Assembly: GCF_001550135.1 (NCBI RefSeq)
Contig: NZ_LRUE01000015.1
Location: 620,001-684,000 of the forward strand
DNA: 64,000 nucleotides
Source of the DNA: Pseudoalteromonas shioyasakiensis
Lineage (GTDB): Bacteria > Pseudomonadota > Gammaproteobacteria > Enterobacterales > Alteromonadaceae
Direction: 5' to 3'
Shown: positions 15,954-25,345 of the stretch, piece by piece
Numbering within the stretch: the first letter of the stretch is position 1
How the letters are laid out: every line of letters begins with the position of its first letter
Notes under the pieces: model-generated
What the model was told of the DNA's origin: nothing
The model's input: only the letters and a program-made list of their open reading frames with translations
Databases searched by the model: none
Made by a program: the position numbers and the translations under genes

Positions 15954-17449
15954 TTAATGACCATAGTTTAGTGATTTTGCTTTTTCGATTGCTTCATTCA
16001 CGTTAAGAGACGCTGACTCTTGACGCGGTGGGAACTCTACAAAAGATTGTACATGTTCGTTTAACTTAGCAATGATTGGCTGTAGCAACCAGCTCTTACG
16101 CATGATTTGGTGAAATCCTGTTACTCCATCATAGTGCTCTAATGGATCTTTACGTAAGTTAAATAGTTTAGGCATGCTATGAGTTACCATGTCTTCGTAA
16201 TATAAGCCATTTGGTTTAGTCGCAAAGTGCATTTTCCATGGACCAAAACGCACTGCTGTAAGCTGTGACTCATAGTAATAGAAGAAATAGTTACGCGCAG
16301 ACTTATCAGCCTTACCAGTCCAGTATGCTAGGTTGTTTTCACCATCAATATACACTTTGTCTGACTTTTTAAGCTTTTCACGTAAGTTCTTTTCGCCTAA
16401 TGCAGCCGCAATTGTAGGGAAAACATCTTCATGCGATGAAATACCATTTAGCTTTAAGCCTTTTGGTATTTTGTTTGGCCAACGAACTAAGAAAGGCACA
16501 CGTACGCCACCTTCCCAGGTTGTCATTTTTTCACCGCGGAATTCAGTTGTACCTGCATCTGGCCAGCTTGATTGCTCAGGGCCATTATCACTGGTGTAAA
16601 TAACAATGGTGTTATCGGCAATTTTTAGCTCATCAAGTTTATCAAGCAGCTTGCCAACATGGCCATCATGTTCAATCAGGCCACTACCAAATACGTCTCT
16701 TCAGAGCTAATACCCGTCGCTAAATGACGGCTTTCTGGTTTTAAGTGTGTGTAAACGTGCATACGACTAGACGCATGCCAAATAAAGAATGGCTTTTTCG
16801 CCTTAACTGCACGTTCCATAAAGTTAAGTGAGCGCTCTAACACTTCTTCGTCAAAGGTTTCCATACGTTTGCGAGTAAGCGGGCCGGTATCAATGATTTT
16901 GCCATTAGCGTAAGATTCGATAACACCACGTGGACCAAACTTTTTCACAAACTCAGGATCTTTTGGGTAATCCGCTTGCTCTGGCTCTTCAGATACATTG
17001 AGGTGGTACAAGTTACCGTAAAATTCGTCAAAGCCATGCTTTGTTGGTAAGTGCTCATCTAAGTCACCTAGGTGGTTTTTACCATATTGCGCAGTCATAT
17101 AACCGCGATCTTTTAAAAATTCAGCTAACGTAGGATCGGCTTCTTTTATGCCAAGTGGGTTACCTGGTTGGCCCACTGTTGTTAAGCCTGTTCGAATTGG
17201 TAATTGCCCCATTAAAAACGCAGCACGACCCGCTGTACAACTAGGTTGTGCATAGTGATCTGTAAACAATGCACCTTCGTTAGCAATGCGATCAATATTA
17301 GGGGTTGGGTAGGTCATACCGTGCGAGTATGCACTGAGTGAGATTGGCGCAACGTCATCAACCATAATGGCTAATACGTTCGGTTTATCTGCAGCAAGGC
17401 TTACCGTTGAAACCAAGCCACAGATAGCCGCCGCTATTAGTTTTTTCAT
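15954..17449 (-). pseudogene. Arylsulfatase split by a one-base frameshift
   Basis: Periplasmic sulfatase. The first frame (17449 to 16676, 257 aa) has a signal peptide (ending VSLA-ADK), the metal-binding DD of MVDDVAP, and the formylglycine motif C-T-A-G-R within [10 protein letters not shown], so it is a Cys-type sulfatase needing a maturase. Near 16693-16702 the frame is lost at GAAGAGACG. The -1 frame continues smoothly with [30 protein letters not shown] and FRGEKMTTWEGGVRVPFLVRWP, ending at 15954. Together they give about 500 aa, normal family length. Restoring one base rejoins them. No slippery heptamer is seen, so mutation or sequencing error is likeliest. The desulfated substrate is unknown. 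Confidence 0.85.
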
Positions 17450-17843
17450 AAATCATCCCTTTTCATTAATAGTACTTTTTACTCTAGATGAGCAGCTTTC
17501 AGTATAGATTAAAAAACAAACCAGTCTAGTCTCTAAAAGCGGCAAAAACGATTTAAATCAAATTTCCACAAAAATCACACATTTTTATTAAGCCACTGAA
17601 AAACAATAGCAAAACAATACTTAAGTGCTTTTTGATTGCCTCGTTTTATTTACTGAGGCTTGTTCGATTTTTGTTCTCGCATTTGTCACTATTTTTATGC
17701 TATTTTTATTTTAGAAAGGAATAAATTGATGCCTCTTTAGATAGAGGCTGAAGTCGAGAATTTATTAAGCTAAAAGTATCTAATTTCAACTTATATAAAC
17801 TAAAAAAACATTAATTTTTCAAACTTTTGTGTAAGGAAAACAC
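17450..17843. other. AT-rich intergenic region
   Basis: A 394-bp very AT-rich gap between the divergent sulfatase and outer-membrane-protein genes. It must hold both promoters. I see no strong hairpin, repeat or convincing small gene; an AAGG ribosome site precedes the ATG at 17844. Confidence 0.6.
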
Positions 17844-18635
17844 ATGACTTCTCTTCGATTCCCCTCTTTACTAACGCTTATGATTGCAGCTTCGAGCCAT
17901 GCGGCTGAGCAAAAAGAAGTACAAGACATGTCAGACCCTCTGGCCGTTTATACTCAAGTAGGAGTTGGCGCTACAAATAAAGGGCTCAATTTCAAAGTTG
18001 GCCAAGCATACGATACGGGCATAGCAACAACTGCCGGCATGAATGTGTTTGAAGTAAAAGGCATATATGGCGATGCGCTAGGCTGGGAGAGCGATAGCAA
18101 AACGACAGATTCAATTGACTCATTCCGCTTTCGAAACTTCTCAGTTGACTTAAGCACTATGAGTGCAACACAGATTGATGCCAACTATAACCTAAATGCC
18201 AACCTTGTTGCTGACGAAAGTATGGATGTTTCGTATAGCTATATAAAAGCACTAAAACCTATGGGGCGTTTTACCTTTTACCCGTTAGCTGGTGTGGGTG
18301 CATCGCTCGGTGAAAATACGTTAGAAGATGATGGTAGTCGTGACAGTGGTTATTCCATTATGGGAGCCTATGGTTTAGTGGGTATGTATGCAAAAATTAC
18401 TATTAACGATAAAATTTGGCTTAACTACAATCCATTTTGGCTAACAACTATCGGCGGTAGCGATAACTATAAAGACCACTACTACGGTCTAAACCAAAGC
18501 CATATTTTGACTCATGAATTTGCAGCAAGTTACCAAATTAACCCGCGTATGAATCTACGCTATTTCGCAAACTGGAATGAAAACGTTGATTTTATGGATG
18601 GCGATCATCGTCTCGAATTTAATTATCAGCTATAA
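17844..18635 (+). CDS. Predicted outer-membrane beta-barrel protein, unknown function
   Basis: 263 aa with a signal peptide (FPSLLTLMIAASSHA-AEQ). The mature part alternates polar and aromatic residues in short strands (LAVYTQVGVGA, FTFYPLAGVGASLGE, MNLRYFANWNE) and ends in FNYQL, as in small porin-like barrels. AAGGAAAAC precedes the ATG. The gene starts 43 bp before a BamA-like gene in the same direction, so the two are probably one operon. I do not recognise a named family. Confidence 0.75.
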   Translation: MTSLRFPSLLTLMIAASSHAAEQKEVQDMSDPLAVYTQVGVGATNKGLNFKVGQAYDTGIATTAGMNVFEVKGIYGDALGWESDSKTTDSIDSFRFRNFSVDLSTMSATQIDANYNLNANLVADESMDVSYSYIKALKPMGRFTFYPLAGVGASLGENTLEDDGSRDSGYSIMGAYGLVGMYAKITINDKIWLNYNPFWLTTIGGSDNYKDHYYGLNQSHILTHEFAASYQINPRMNLRYFANWNENVDFMDGDHRLEFNYQL

Positions 18636-18678
18636 ATTAAAATTTGAAATATCAAGAAACAACAAGGTAAGGGATTAA

Positions 18679-19848
18679 GTGAAAAAAGTTGTACTAATAA
18701 ATATGCTTACAGCAAGTTTGCTAAGCACGCAAAGTTTTGCATCAAGTTACGATGAATATGCAATAAAACCTGCAGAGCAGCAGTTAAGTAATCAACAGCA
18801 AAAAGTTGATGAGCCCATTTCATTTTTACCCATACCGACTTTTATTACAGAGCCAGCTGTAGGGCCTGGGCTTGGTGTTGTTGGCCTTTTTTTTCATGAT
18901 AACGAAAAGAAGGCCAAAAAGAAGAAAAAAGAAGGCTCTACCTTACCACAAAGCATTAGTTTAGTGGGCCTGATGGGCACTAAAAATGGTACCAAAGGCG
19001 GTGCTGTTGGCCACATTACCTTTTGGGATGAAGACCGAATTCGCTATCAAGGGATTGTTGGCTGGGCGAGTATAAACCTTGATTTTTATACCTTCGACGA
19101 GATCAAGCTACTCACACCATTATCGTTGAATATTGAAGGCCCAGCGGTGTTTCAAAACCTTAAGTTACGCTATGACGACAGTAACTTCTTTTACGGCTTT
19201 AAACAGATTTATCGTAAAGTAGAAATAAGCTTAGCCGAAAACCCTATCGAAGATTTTCTGCTCGAAAACAATATAATCAAGGACCACCTTTCACTTGATG
19301 TAAATACGTCAGGTATTGGTCCATTAATAGAATACGATAGCCGAGATAACCCCCTTAACCCTGAGCGCGGTTTTAATTATAAGGCCGAATATTTATATTA
19401 TGATGAGGCTATTGGCAGTAAAGTTGATTACACGAGCTTAAAGCTTACCGCCTTAAATTACTGGCGTTACACCGATAAATTCAACTTTGCTCTGCGCATG
19501 CAGTATGACTCAGTTAACAACCGTGGTGAAAAACGCTTACCGGTTTATATTCCGCCAAGTATTAGCCTTCGCGGTGTGTCTGCAACTCGCTATCAAGGCC
19601 TTGATGTATTTGTTACCGAAGCAGAAGCGAGCTATAAAATCACTCACAAAATAAAGCTCAATGTGTTTACTGGTATGGGCTGGGCAGCCGATAACTTTTC
19701 TGACTTATCGAAAGCTGAAACCATAGATACTGTAGGTGCAGGCTTTCGCTATTTAATTGATGAACATTACGGTATTAGTATTGGCTTAGATGTAGCCCAT
19801 GGCCCTGAGCAGAATGCAATTTACATTCAGGCGGGGTCTACTTGGTAA
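18679..19848 (+). CDS. BamA/TamA-like surface antigen (Omp85 barrel), no POTRA
   Basis: 389 aa with a signal peptide ending QSFA-SSYD. It resembles the bacterial surface antigen (D15) family in its C-terminal barrel: DSRDNPLNPERGFNYKAEYLYYD near residue 215 is the classic Omp85 RGF region, and the last residues are AGSTW. There is no room for POTRA domains, so it is a stand-alone barrel of the kind often annotated as BamA/TamA family OMP. A lysine-rich stretch KKAKKKKKEG (about 77-86) probably sits in a loop. GTG start with AAGGG upstream. The role is unknown. Confidence 0.82.
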   Translation: MKKVVLINMLTASLLSTQSFASSYDEYAIKPAEQQLSNQQQKVDEPISFLPIPTFITEPAVGPGLGVVGLFFHDNEKKAKKKKKEGSTLPQSISLVGLMGTKNGTKGGAVGHITFWDEDRIRYQGIVGWASINLDFYTFDEIKLLTPLSLNIEGPAVFQNLKLRYDDSNFFYGFKQIYRKVEISLAENPIEDFLLENNIIKDHLSLDVNTSGIGPLIEYDSRDNPLNPERGFNYKAEYLYYDEAIGSKVDYTSLKLTALNYWRYTDKFNFALRMQYDSVNNRGEKRLPVYIPPSISLRGVSATRYQGLDVFVTEAEASYKITHKIKLNVFTGMGWAADNFSDLSKAETIDTVGAGFRYLIDEHYGISIGLDVAHGPEQNAIYIQAGSTW

Positions 19849-19959
19849 TCCAAACTAATACTTTTGTTATTATTTTAACGACCAATTAAACCTAAAGATT
19901 GAATTAATTTATTTCACTGCTATCATCAATAGCTCAATAAATATTCAGGGATTGAACGG

Positions 19960-20421
19960 ATGCATAAAAAAGTATCAACCAATCATTATCCATTCAAAGA
20001 TTTTAAACCCCATGGTCTCGTAGAGTTTTATCAACGTGAGCATGTGCTTTTAACTACTGCCACAGGGCCTTTCAACGAAGAGATTATTGACGCGCACTCT
20101 TTTATGCAAAAAGATTACATCAACAAACTCAGCGCTGATTATGGTCAATGGTTTGAATTGGTTGAGTTTGAAAATTCATGCATGGCAACCCCCGGGGCAC
20201 TTGAAAAACTAATGGTGTATTTTGTTGAGCTTCGACGTAAAGGTATTGCGCCAGCCAAAACAGCCTTAGTGATAAAAGAAGGGCTTGAAGGCGGTAGCTT
20301 GTTGAGTGATACCTACTGCAATTTGTATAAACGAGCCGGCATGGTAATGAGTGTATTTAAGTCAAAAACGGCGGCTCTAAACTGGTTAGCAGAAGAGCCT
20401 GCTACAGAATTAGCTTGTTAA
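19960..20421 (+). CDS. Hypothetical cytoplasmic protein
   Basis: 153 aa with no signal peptide or membrane segment. The pattern (ERE-HVLLTTATGPFNEEII..., LMVYFVELRRKGIAPAKTALVI, TAALNWLAEE at the end) is like small SpoIIAA/STAS-type folds, in which a final helix carries an ALxWL motif. That is only a fold guess. AGGGA lies upstream of the ATG. It is alone between the outer-membrane pair and the broken S41 gene. Confidence 0.7.
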   Translation: MHKKVSTNHYPFKDFKPHGLVEFYQREHVLLTTATGPFNEEIIDAHSFMQKDYINKLSADYGQWFELVEFENSCMATPGALEKLMVYFVELRRKGIAPAKTALVIKEGLEGGSLLSDTYCNLYKRAGMVMSVFKSKTAALNWLAEEPATELAC

Positions 20422-20439
20422 TATACAATTTAATTTAAA

Positions 20440-20473
20440 AAGTGTTGCTCTTCTTCACGTAAGGTCAACACTT
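20440..20473. terminator. Weak hairpin between convergent genes
   Basis: AAGTGTTG / CAACACTT (8 bp, 18-nt loop), followed at 20479-20489 by the small palindrome CCCCTCAGGGG. No clear T-tract, so termination is uncertain. Confidence 0.35.
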
Positions 20474-20522
20474 CAACTCCCCTCAGGGGTCTACCAAACG
20501 CTTTGCTAAAGATACTGCTGAA

Positions 20523-22004
20523 TTACAACTCAGCAATCATTTTAACAAGCGCTTGTGTGGTCCATTCAAGTTCATTGAATTTAATATCAGGTTGATAGTA
20601 AAAGCCTTTTTTTCTGGGTCTATTTACATAGACCTTTATCGGCAGAATCACTTTAGCAAAGCCTGAAGGTAAGGTTTCGAGCCTCACTTCCATGTAGGTA
20701 GAGTCTGTACTACTTGGTGCGCCAACTAATTGTGTGTTTGCAAAAAGCTTAAAACTATCCAGCGCATCTAAACAAGCACTGGCACATTGTCCTGGCACAA
20801 TCACTTAAACAGGTGTAGTAAACTGACTGGCGCTTTTTGGCATTGCTTGTTGCTCTGCTGAGACTATCTCGACATAAAATTGTTCACCCTTTTCATAAGC
20901 AGCTTGCATACTTTTGTGGGTTGTCTTTAACCATTGATGCCAAGGGCTAGCTTTATCATAGCTTGCGACTACATCGCCAAAATAGTCAGTATTACCTTTA
21001 GAAGTTCGCCACCACACTTGGGTATTTTTGTGTAACTCATAGCGACCATATTTAAACTGTTCACTGCCCCAAAGTGCTGAGGCTATTTGTTCACTCCACA
21101 TTGATGAGCCACCTTGATTATGGCGAAGATCAAGCACCACAGCTTTAGCTTGCATTAACTTACTATGTTGCTGTTCAATGGCGCTCAGCATTGTTTGATA
21201 ATCTGCTTGCTGCTGCTCATTGGGTGCATAAGTTGGCATGCTGATCCAAGCAATATCCTCTAAAGGCCAATTGAGCTCAATTGGTAACTTATCGCCGTTG
21301 TAAGCATTTTTAAGTTTTTCTTTGACACTATCAGGCCTAATACGCCAGTTTAACTTTAAGCTGTAAGTAGAGCCGTCGGCTTTTTCAAACGTGCAGCTTT
21401 CAAGTGGCGACAAAAACGGGTTTCCATCATCAACCGTTAGTCGCCAGCCATGGTTCCACCAACTACCGGGTTGTTCTACTTCGCCGTAATAGCGAAAAAC
21501 ACGCTCAACGAGCAAAGTATTAATTGCAGTATTATCACAGCTTACGAGCTTATCGCCTTTGGCAACCGTATCTAATTCACTGTAATACACTTTCAACGCA
21601 TCACCCCGCCAAACTGTTGAAAAGCCCGGCCAACTTCTTTGTGGCTTTAGTTCTCTAGGTAGAGTATCAACCGCTCCAGCATGACCATCTTGTAGAACAG
21701 TTCTAAAACGTGCAATAGCCGCAGCAAAACCTTGTGAACTATGCGCTTTTACAGCCAGCTTTAAGCCTTCTTGCTTTGCTTTTTCGAGCTGTTTTGCAAA
21801 ACCTGGGTTACGTACATCATGCATCCCTGGGTGATTGATAACCGACAACTGATAAGCCGCATCAACATCTTTTATAGCAAGTTCAGACCAATTAATTTCA
21901 GAGTGAGTGACTGTACTGCCCTCATCGGCGCGAGATAAGTTCACACCAAAACTAAAGTTTAGAGCTGTAAAGATGAGTGATGAGTAAAGCGTCAAGCGTT
22001 TCAT
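20523..22004 (-). pseudogene. S41-family peptidase interrupted by an in-frame TAA
   Basis: Periplasmic C-terminal-processing-type peptidase. The first part (22004 to 20805) has a signal peptide and the S41 region with DLRHNQGGSSMWSEQIAS. In the same frame, TAA at 20805-20807 stops it, and the next codons read VIVPGQCASACLDALD down to 20523. The CASACLD stretch is the expected site of the nucleophilic serine, so the truncated product would lack its active site. Changing TAA to a Tyr codon would give a typical V-Y-V-I-V strand. A single substitution therefore explains it. Start ATG at 22004 chosen for the signal peptide. Confidence 0.82.
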
Positions 22005-22229
22005 AAAAATCCATTTTAAATAGTTATTATGTTTAAAAAACACCCTATTTAATCACTAAGGCATTGTTGTGGCAATAAAAAACAATTCACATGCTAATAG
22101 ATTAAAAAAATTCATCTATCAGGTTTATTTTAATCGTTTGTCGGTTTAGAAGGATTACTCTAAAGTTAACCCATCAGCGCTTTTACGCTAAACAGCTTCA
22201 CACCATTGAGAGTGTTTGCGCTAACCGAA
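22005..22229. other. Region between S41 promoter and repeat array
   Basis: Holds the promoter region of the S41 gene (minus) and the lead-in to the repeat array (plus). A possible weak plus-strand promoter is TTGTCG-N17-TAAAGT near 22139-22167. The 22171-22225 part can fold into alternative hairpins (AGCG/CGCT or AGCGC/GCGCT). GCGCTAACCGAATTGTTGTC at its end resembles the right edge of a repeat unit, suggesting a degenerate copy. Confidence 0.4.
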
Positions 22230-22666
22230 TTGTTGTCACAAAAAGTCTAGCTTGTGTGTTCTCTGGGCTTTTTATATACCGAGTTACTGCACACGCGGTA
22301 ACTCAACCAAATTGTTGTCAAAAGCTTAGCTTGTGTGTTCTCTAAGCTTTTTTATTCCGAGTTACTGCACTTGCGGTGACTCAACCAAATTGTTGTCAAA
22401 AGCTTAGTTTGTGTGTTCTCTAAGCTTTTTTATTCCGAGTCATTGCACTTGCGGTGACTCAACCAAATTGTTGTCAAAAGCTTAGTTTGTGTGTTCTCTA
22501 AGCTTTTTTATTCCGAGTCATTGCACACGCGGTGACTCAACCAAATTGTTGTCAAAAGCTTAGTTTTTGTGTTCTCTAAGCTTTTTTATTCCGAGTCATT
22601 GCACTTGCGGTGACTCAACCAAATTGTTGTCGAAAAGCCTGGCTTGTGTGTTCGCCGGGCTTTTTT
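22230..22666 (+). repeat. Tandem array of 78-bp two-hairpin units
   Basis: Units begin with TTGTTGTC at 22230 (82 bp), 22312, 22390, 22468 and 22546 (78 bp each), with a half unit at 22624. In each full unit, hairpin 1 is a terminator-like stem (AAAAGCTTAG / CTAAGCTTTT plus T-tract, loop about 12 nt containing TTGTGTGTTCT). Hairpin 2 is a 10-bp stem with a 4-nt loop (ACAC or ACTT), for example GAGTTACTGC / GCGGTAACTC. Base changes between copies keep pairing: hairpin 2 goes T-A, T-G, C-G at one pair, and hairpin 1 stems differ in the first and last copies yet still pair. This points to selection on RNA structure. I do not recognise the family. Confidence 0.85.
22633..22666 (+). terminator. 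Final, GC-rich terminator of the repeat array
   Basis: AAAAGCCTGGC / GCCGGGCTTTT with loop TTGTGTGTTC and six T. It is hairpin 1 of the last (half) unit and the strongest of the series. Confidence 0.8.
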
Positions 22667-22680
22667 ATGCCCGCTATAAA

Positions 22681-22707
22681 ATAAAAACGCCACTAGATGT
22701 GGCGTTT
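22681..22707 (-). terminator. Terminator of aldehyde dehydrogenase gene
   Basis: AAACGCCAC / GTGGCGTTT with a 5-nt loop and a T-tract on the minus strand, 32 bp past the dehydrogenase stop. Confidence 0.85.
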
Positions 22708-22738
22708 GGGTAGTTTCGACAACAATAAGAAATTGCTT

Positions 22739-24259
22739 TTAAAAGAAGCCCAGTGGATTCTCACTGTAACTTACTAATAGGTTTTTAGTTTGTTGGTAAT
22801 GATCAAGGGCAAGTTTATGTGTTTCGCGGCCTATACCTGACTTTTTATAGCCGCCAAACGCAGCGTGTGCTGGGTACATATGGTAGCAGTTAGTCCAAAC
22901 ACGGCCCGCTTCAATCTTACGACCAAAGTGATAAGCACGGTTCATGTTTCGACTCCACACACCAGCACCTAAACCAAATTCTGAGCTATTAGCAAGGGCT
23001 AATGCTTCGTCTTCATCTTTAAAAGTCGACATTGAAATTACCGGCCCAAAAATCTCTTCTTGGAACACGCGCATGTCGTTAGTGCCTTTTAATAGTGTAG
23101 GTTGAATGTAGTAACCGCCGTTAAACTCATCAGACAGTTGCTCCACTTCGCCGCCAGCGAGGACTTCGGCCCCTTCTTTTTTACCAATTTCGATGTAGCT
23201 TAGAATCTTATCAAACTGAGCTTGTGATGCTTGAGCACCCACCATGGTTTCAGTATCAAGTGGGTTACCCCGTTTAATTTGTAAAGTTCGAGCAAGAACA
23301 CGCTCAATAAATTGCTCGTAAATATCTTCTTGAATAAATAAACGCGATGGACACGTACACACTTCACCTTGGTTAAAGTACGCAAGTACGGCTCCTTCAA
23401 TCGCTTTACTCAAAAATTCATCGTCTTTTTCCATTACATCGTTGAAGAAGATATTTGGCGATTTACCACCTAGCTCGACCGTCGAAGGAATAATATTATC
23501 AGCAGCACATTTTAAGATATGTGAACCCACTGGCGTTGAACCAGTAAAGGCAATCTTCGCGATTCGAGTACTGGTTGCCAGCGCTTCGCCCGCTTCTTTA
23601 CCATAGCCGTTTACCACATTTAGAACACCTGCAGGCAATAAGTCACCAATCACTTCAAGTAGCACTAATATAGATGCTGGCGTTTGTTCAGCTGGTTTTA
23701 AAACAATACAGTTACCCGCAGCAAGGGCTGGTGCAAGTTTCCATGCAGCCATCAACAATGGAAAGTTCCAAGGAATAATTTGCCCTACTACACCTAGTGG
23801 CTCATGAAAATGATAAGCCACCGTGGTTTCGTCTATCTCACCGATTGAACCTTCTTGCGCGCGTACACAACCTGCGAAATAGCGAAAGTGATCAGCCGCG
23901 AGTGGCACATCTGCCGCAAGTGTTTCACGAATTGCTTTACCGTTATCCCAGGTTTCGGCCACTGCCAGCATTTCTAGGTTTTGTTCAATACGATCGGCAA
24001 TTTTTAATAAGATATTGCTACGCTCGGTGACCGACGTTGTTCCCCATGCCGCTTTTGCATCGTGGGCTTTATCAAGTGCCAGTTCGATATCTTCTTTTGA
24101 TGAACGAGGTACTTTACAAAACACTTTACCGTTTACTGGGCTAATGTTTTCAAAGTATTCTCCTTTTACAGGGGCAACCCATTGGCCACCAATATAATTC
24201 TCATACTGCGCTTTAAAGTTAACTTTTGCGCCTTCACTACCTGGATTTTCATAAATCAT
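22739..24259 (-). CDS. NAD(P)-dependent aldehyde dehydrogenase (ExaC/AldB-like)
   Basis: 506 aa cytoplasmic ALDH that oxidises aldehydes such as acetaldehyde to acids. It shows the cofactor motif [30 protein letters not shown], catalytic Glu about 262 in VELGGKSPN, nucleophilic Cys about 301 in [11 protein letters not shown], and IFGPV near 400. The opening [10 protein letters not shown] and full length match the ExaC/AldB acetaldehyde dehydrogenase group. ATG at 24259 is preferred; an upstream in-frame TTG adds six residues without benefit. A divergent AraC gene with paired direct repeats between them suggests local control. Confidence 0.9.
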   Translation of the reverse strand: MIYENPGSEGAKVNFKAQYENYIGGQWVAPVKGEYFENISPVNGKVFCKVPRSSKEDIELALDKAHDAKAAWGTTSVTERSNILLKIADRIEQNLEMLAVAETWDNGKAIRETLAADVPLAADHFRYFAGCVRAQEGSIGEIDETTVAYHFHEPLGVVGQIIPWNFPLLMAAWKLAPALAAGNCIVLKPAEQTPASILVLLEVIGDLLPAGVLNVVNGYGKEAGEALATSTRIAKIAFTGSTPVGSHILKCAADNIIPSTVELGGKSPNIFFNDVMEKDDEFLSKAIEGAVLAYFNQGEVCTCPSRLFIQEDIYEQFIERVLARTLQIKRGNPLDTETMVGAQASQAQFDKILSYIEIGKKEGAEVLAGGEVEQLSDEFNGGYYIQPTLLKGTNDMRVFQEEIFGPVISMSTFKDEDEALALANSSEFGLGAGVWSRNMNRAYHFGRKIEAGRVWTNCYHMYPAHAAFGGYKKSGIGRETHKLALDHYQQTKNLLVSYSENPLGFF

Positions 24260-24384
24260 AATGTGTTCTCTCTTCAAATTGTTGTGTTTTATTTAGCATT
24301 GACTAAATCATGCGGTAGGTTATTGTTTAATGAACCGCTAACAATTGAAGTTAGCTCAGTTACTGAAAACACACTTGATTCCTA

Positions 24385-24412
24385 GTCCAGACTTTTTGAC
24401 TATTTGTCCAGA
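24385..24412. promoter_or_regulatory. Direct repeats, candidate AraC binding sites
   Basis: GTCCAGA occurs at 24385-24391 and 24406-24412, 21 bp apart (two helical turns, same face). This is the usual layout for an AraC-type activator, between the dehydrogenase and the AraC gene. Assignment is inferred from position. Confidence 0.5.
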
Positions 24413-24436
24413 ATTTAGGACGACAGCGAGGCAACA

Positions 24437-25345
24437 ATGAACACATCAGTTAGCAATAGAAGTTTAGATAAAAAACGACAACGTATTGATGTGCTTATTG
24501 AAAATAAAGTCAGTTTTGCGGGCGAACATGCTGAATTAAGTATTTACGACACCTATTTAGATGCCCAAAAAGTGGCGTTACATTCCACTGAATTATTATT
24601 TTGCGGCATGATCAGCGGTAAAAAAATCATGCATGTCGCCGACAGTGATTATCATGAAGAGTTTTTACCAAACCAGTCATTTGTACTTGCCCCAGAGCAA
24701 GGGGTGCTAATCGATTTTCCCAATGCATCTCTTAATCAACCAACAACCTGTTTAGCGATTGAAATCAGTACCGACAAAATAAGCCAAGTAGTTGATGCTC
24801 TTAATTTTAACCAGAAAATTACCCAAGATGACTTTTTTCAATATCAAGCCAAGTTAGTGCACGCACAGCATAACCTGCAAACTCAACAACTGCTGGAGCG
24901 CATGATCACCCTGTTTAGCGAAAATGAGCAACACCGCGATTACTTAATTGATCTATCACTCAATGAACTCATAACCCGTCTGTTACAGCAGCAAAGCCGA
25001 GACTTAATGATAGCAAGTTGTAAGCAAGGCAAGCTCGCAACCCCATTAAGCCATGTAGTAAGTTATATAGAACAGCACCTTGCTGAGAATATTGATATTG
25101 ATGTGTTATGTAAGATAGCCTGTATGAGCCGCAGTAAATTTTATCAGCAATTTAAGTTAGCCTTTGGTGTTACGCCCGCTCTTTGGCAACAACAATTACG
25201 CTTACAAAAAGCGTATAAATTGCTCGAAAAAGGCGAGGCGATTAGCCAAGTTTGTTACCAATTAGGCTTTAATAACCCAAGCCATTTTAGCCGTGTATTT
25301 AAACAAGCCTTTGGCGCAACACCTAAAAGTATCGCTAACCATTAA
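24437..25345 (+). CDS. AraC-family transcriptional regulator
   Basis: 302 aa. The N-terminal ligand domain (about 20-190) is of the AraC_N type, with SFAGEHAELSIYDTY and the HxxE-like segment. The C-terminal tandem HTH domain (about 210-300) contains IDVLCKIACMSRSKFYQQFKLAFGVTP and VCYQLGFNNPSHFSRVFKQAFGATP. GAGGCAAC precedes the ATG. It is divergent from the aldehyde dehydrogenase, its likely target, and its 3' end overlaps the convergent YoaK gene by 11 bp. Confidence 0.9.
   Translation: MNTSVSNRSLDKKRQRIDVLIENKVSFAGEHAELSIYDTYLDAQKVALHSTELLFCGMISGKKIMHVADSDYHEEFLPNQSFVLAPEQGVLIDFPNASLNQPTTCLAIEISTDKISQVVDALNFNQKITQDDFFQYQAKLVHAQHNLQTQQLLERMITLFSENEQHRDYLIDLSLNELITRLLQQQSRDLMIASCKQGKLATPLSHVVSYIEQHLAENIDIDVLCKIACMSRSKFYQQFKLAFGVTPALWQQQLRLQKAYKLLEKGEAISQVCYQLGFNNPSHFSRVFKQAFGATPKSIANH

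Noticed and set aside
16693..16702. Programmed frameshift in the sulfatase
   Set aside because: No slippery heptamer or stimulating structure is seen at the junction, unlike the GMC case. A lost base is simpler.
22230..22666. CRISPR array
   Set aside because: The units are contiguous and nearly identical throughout. There are no unique spacers and no cas genes in the window.
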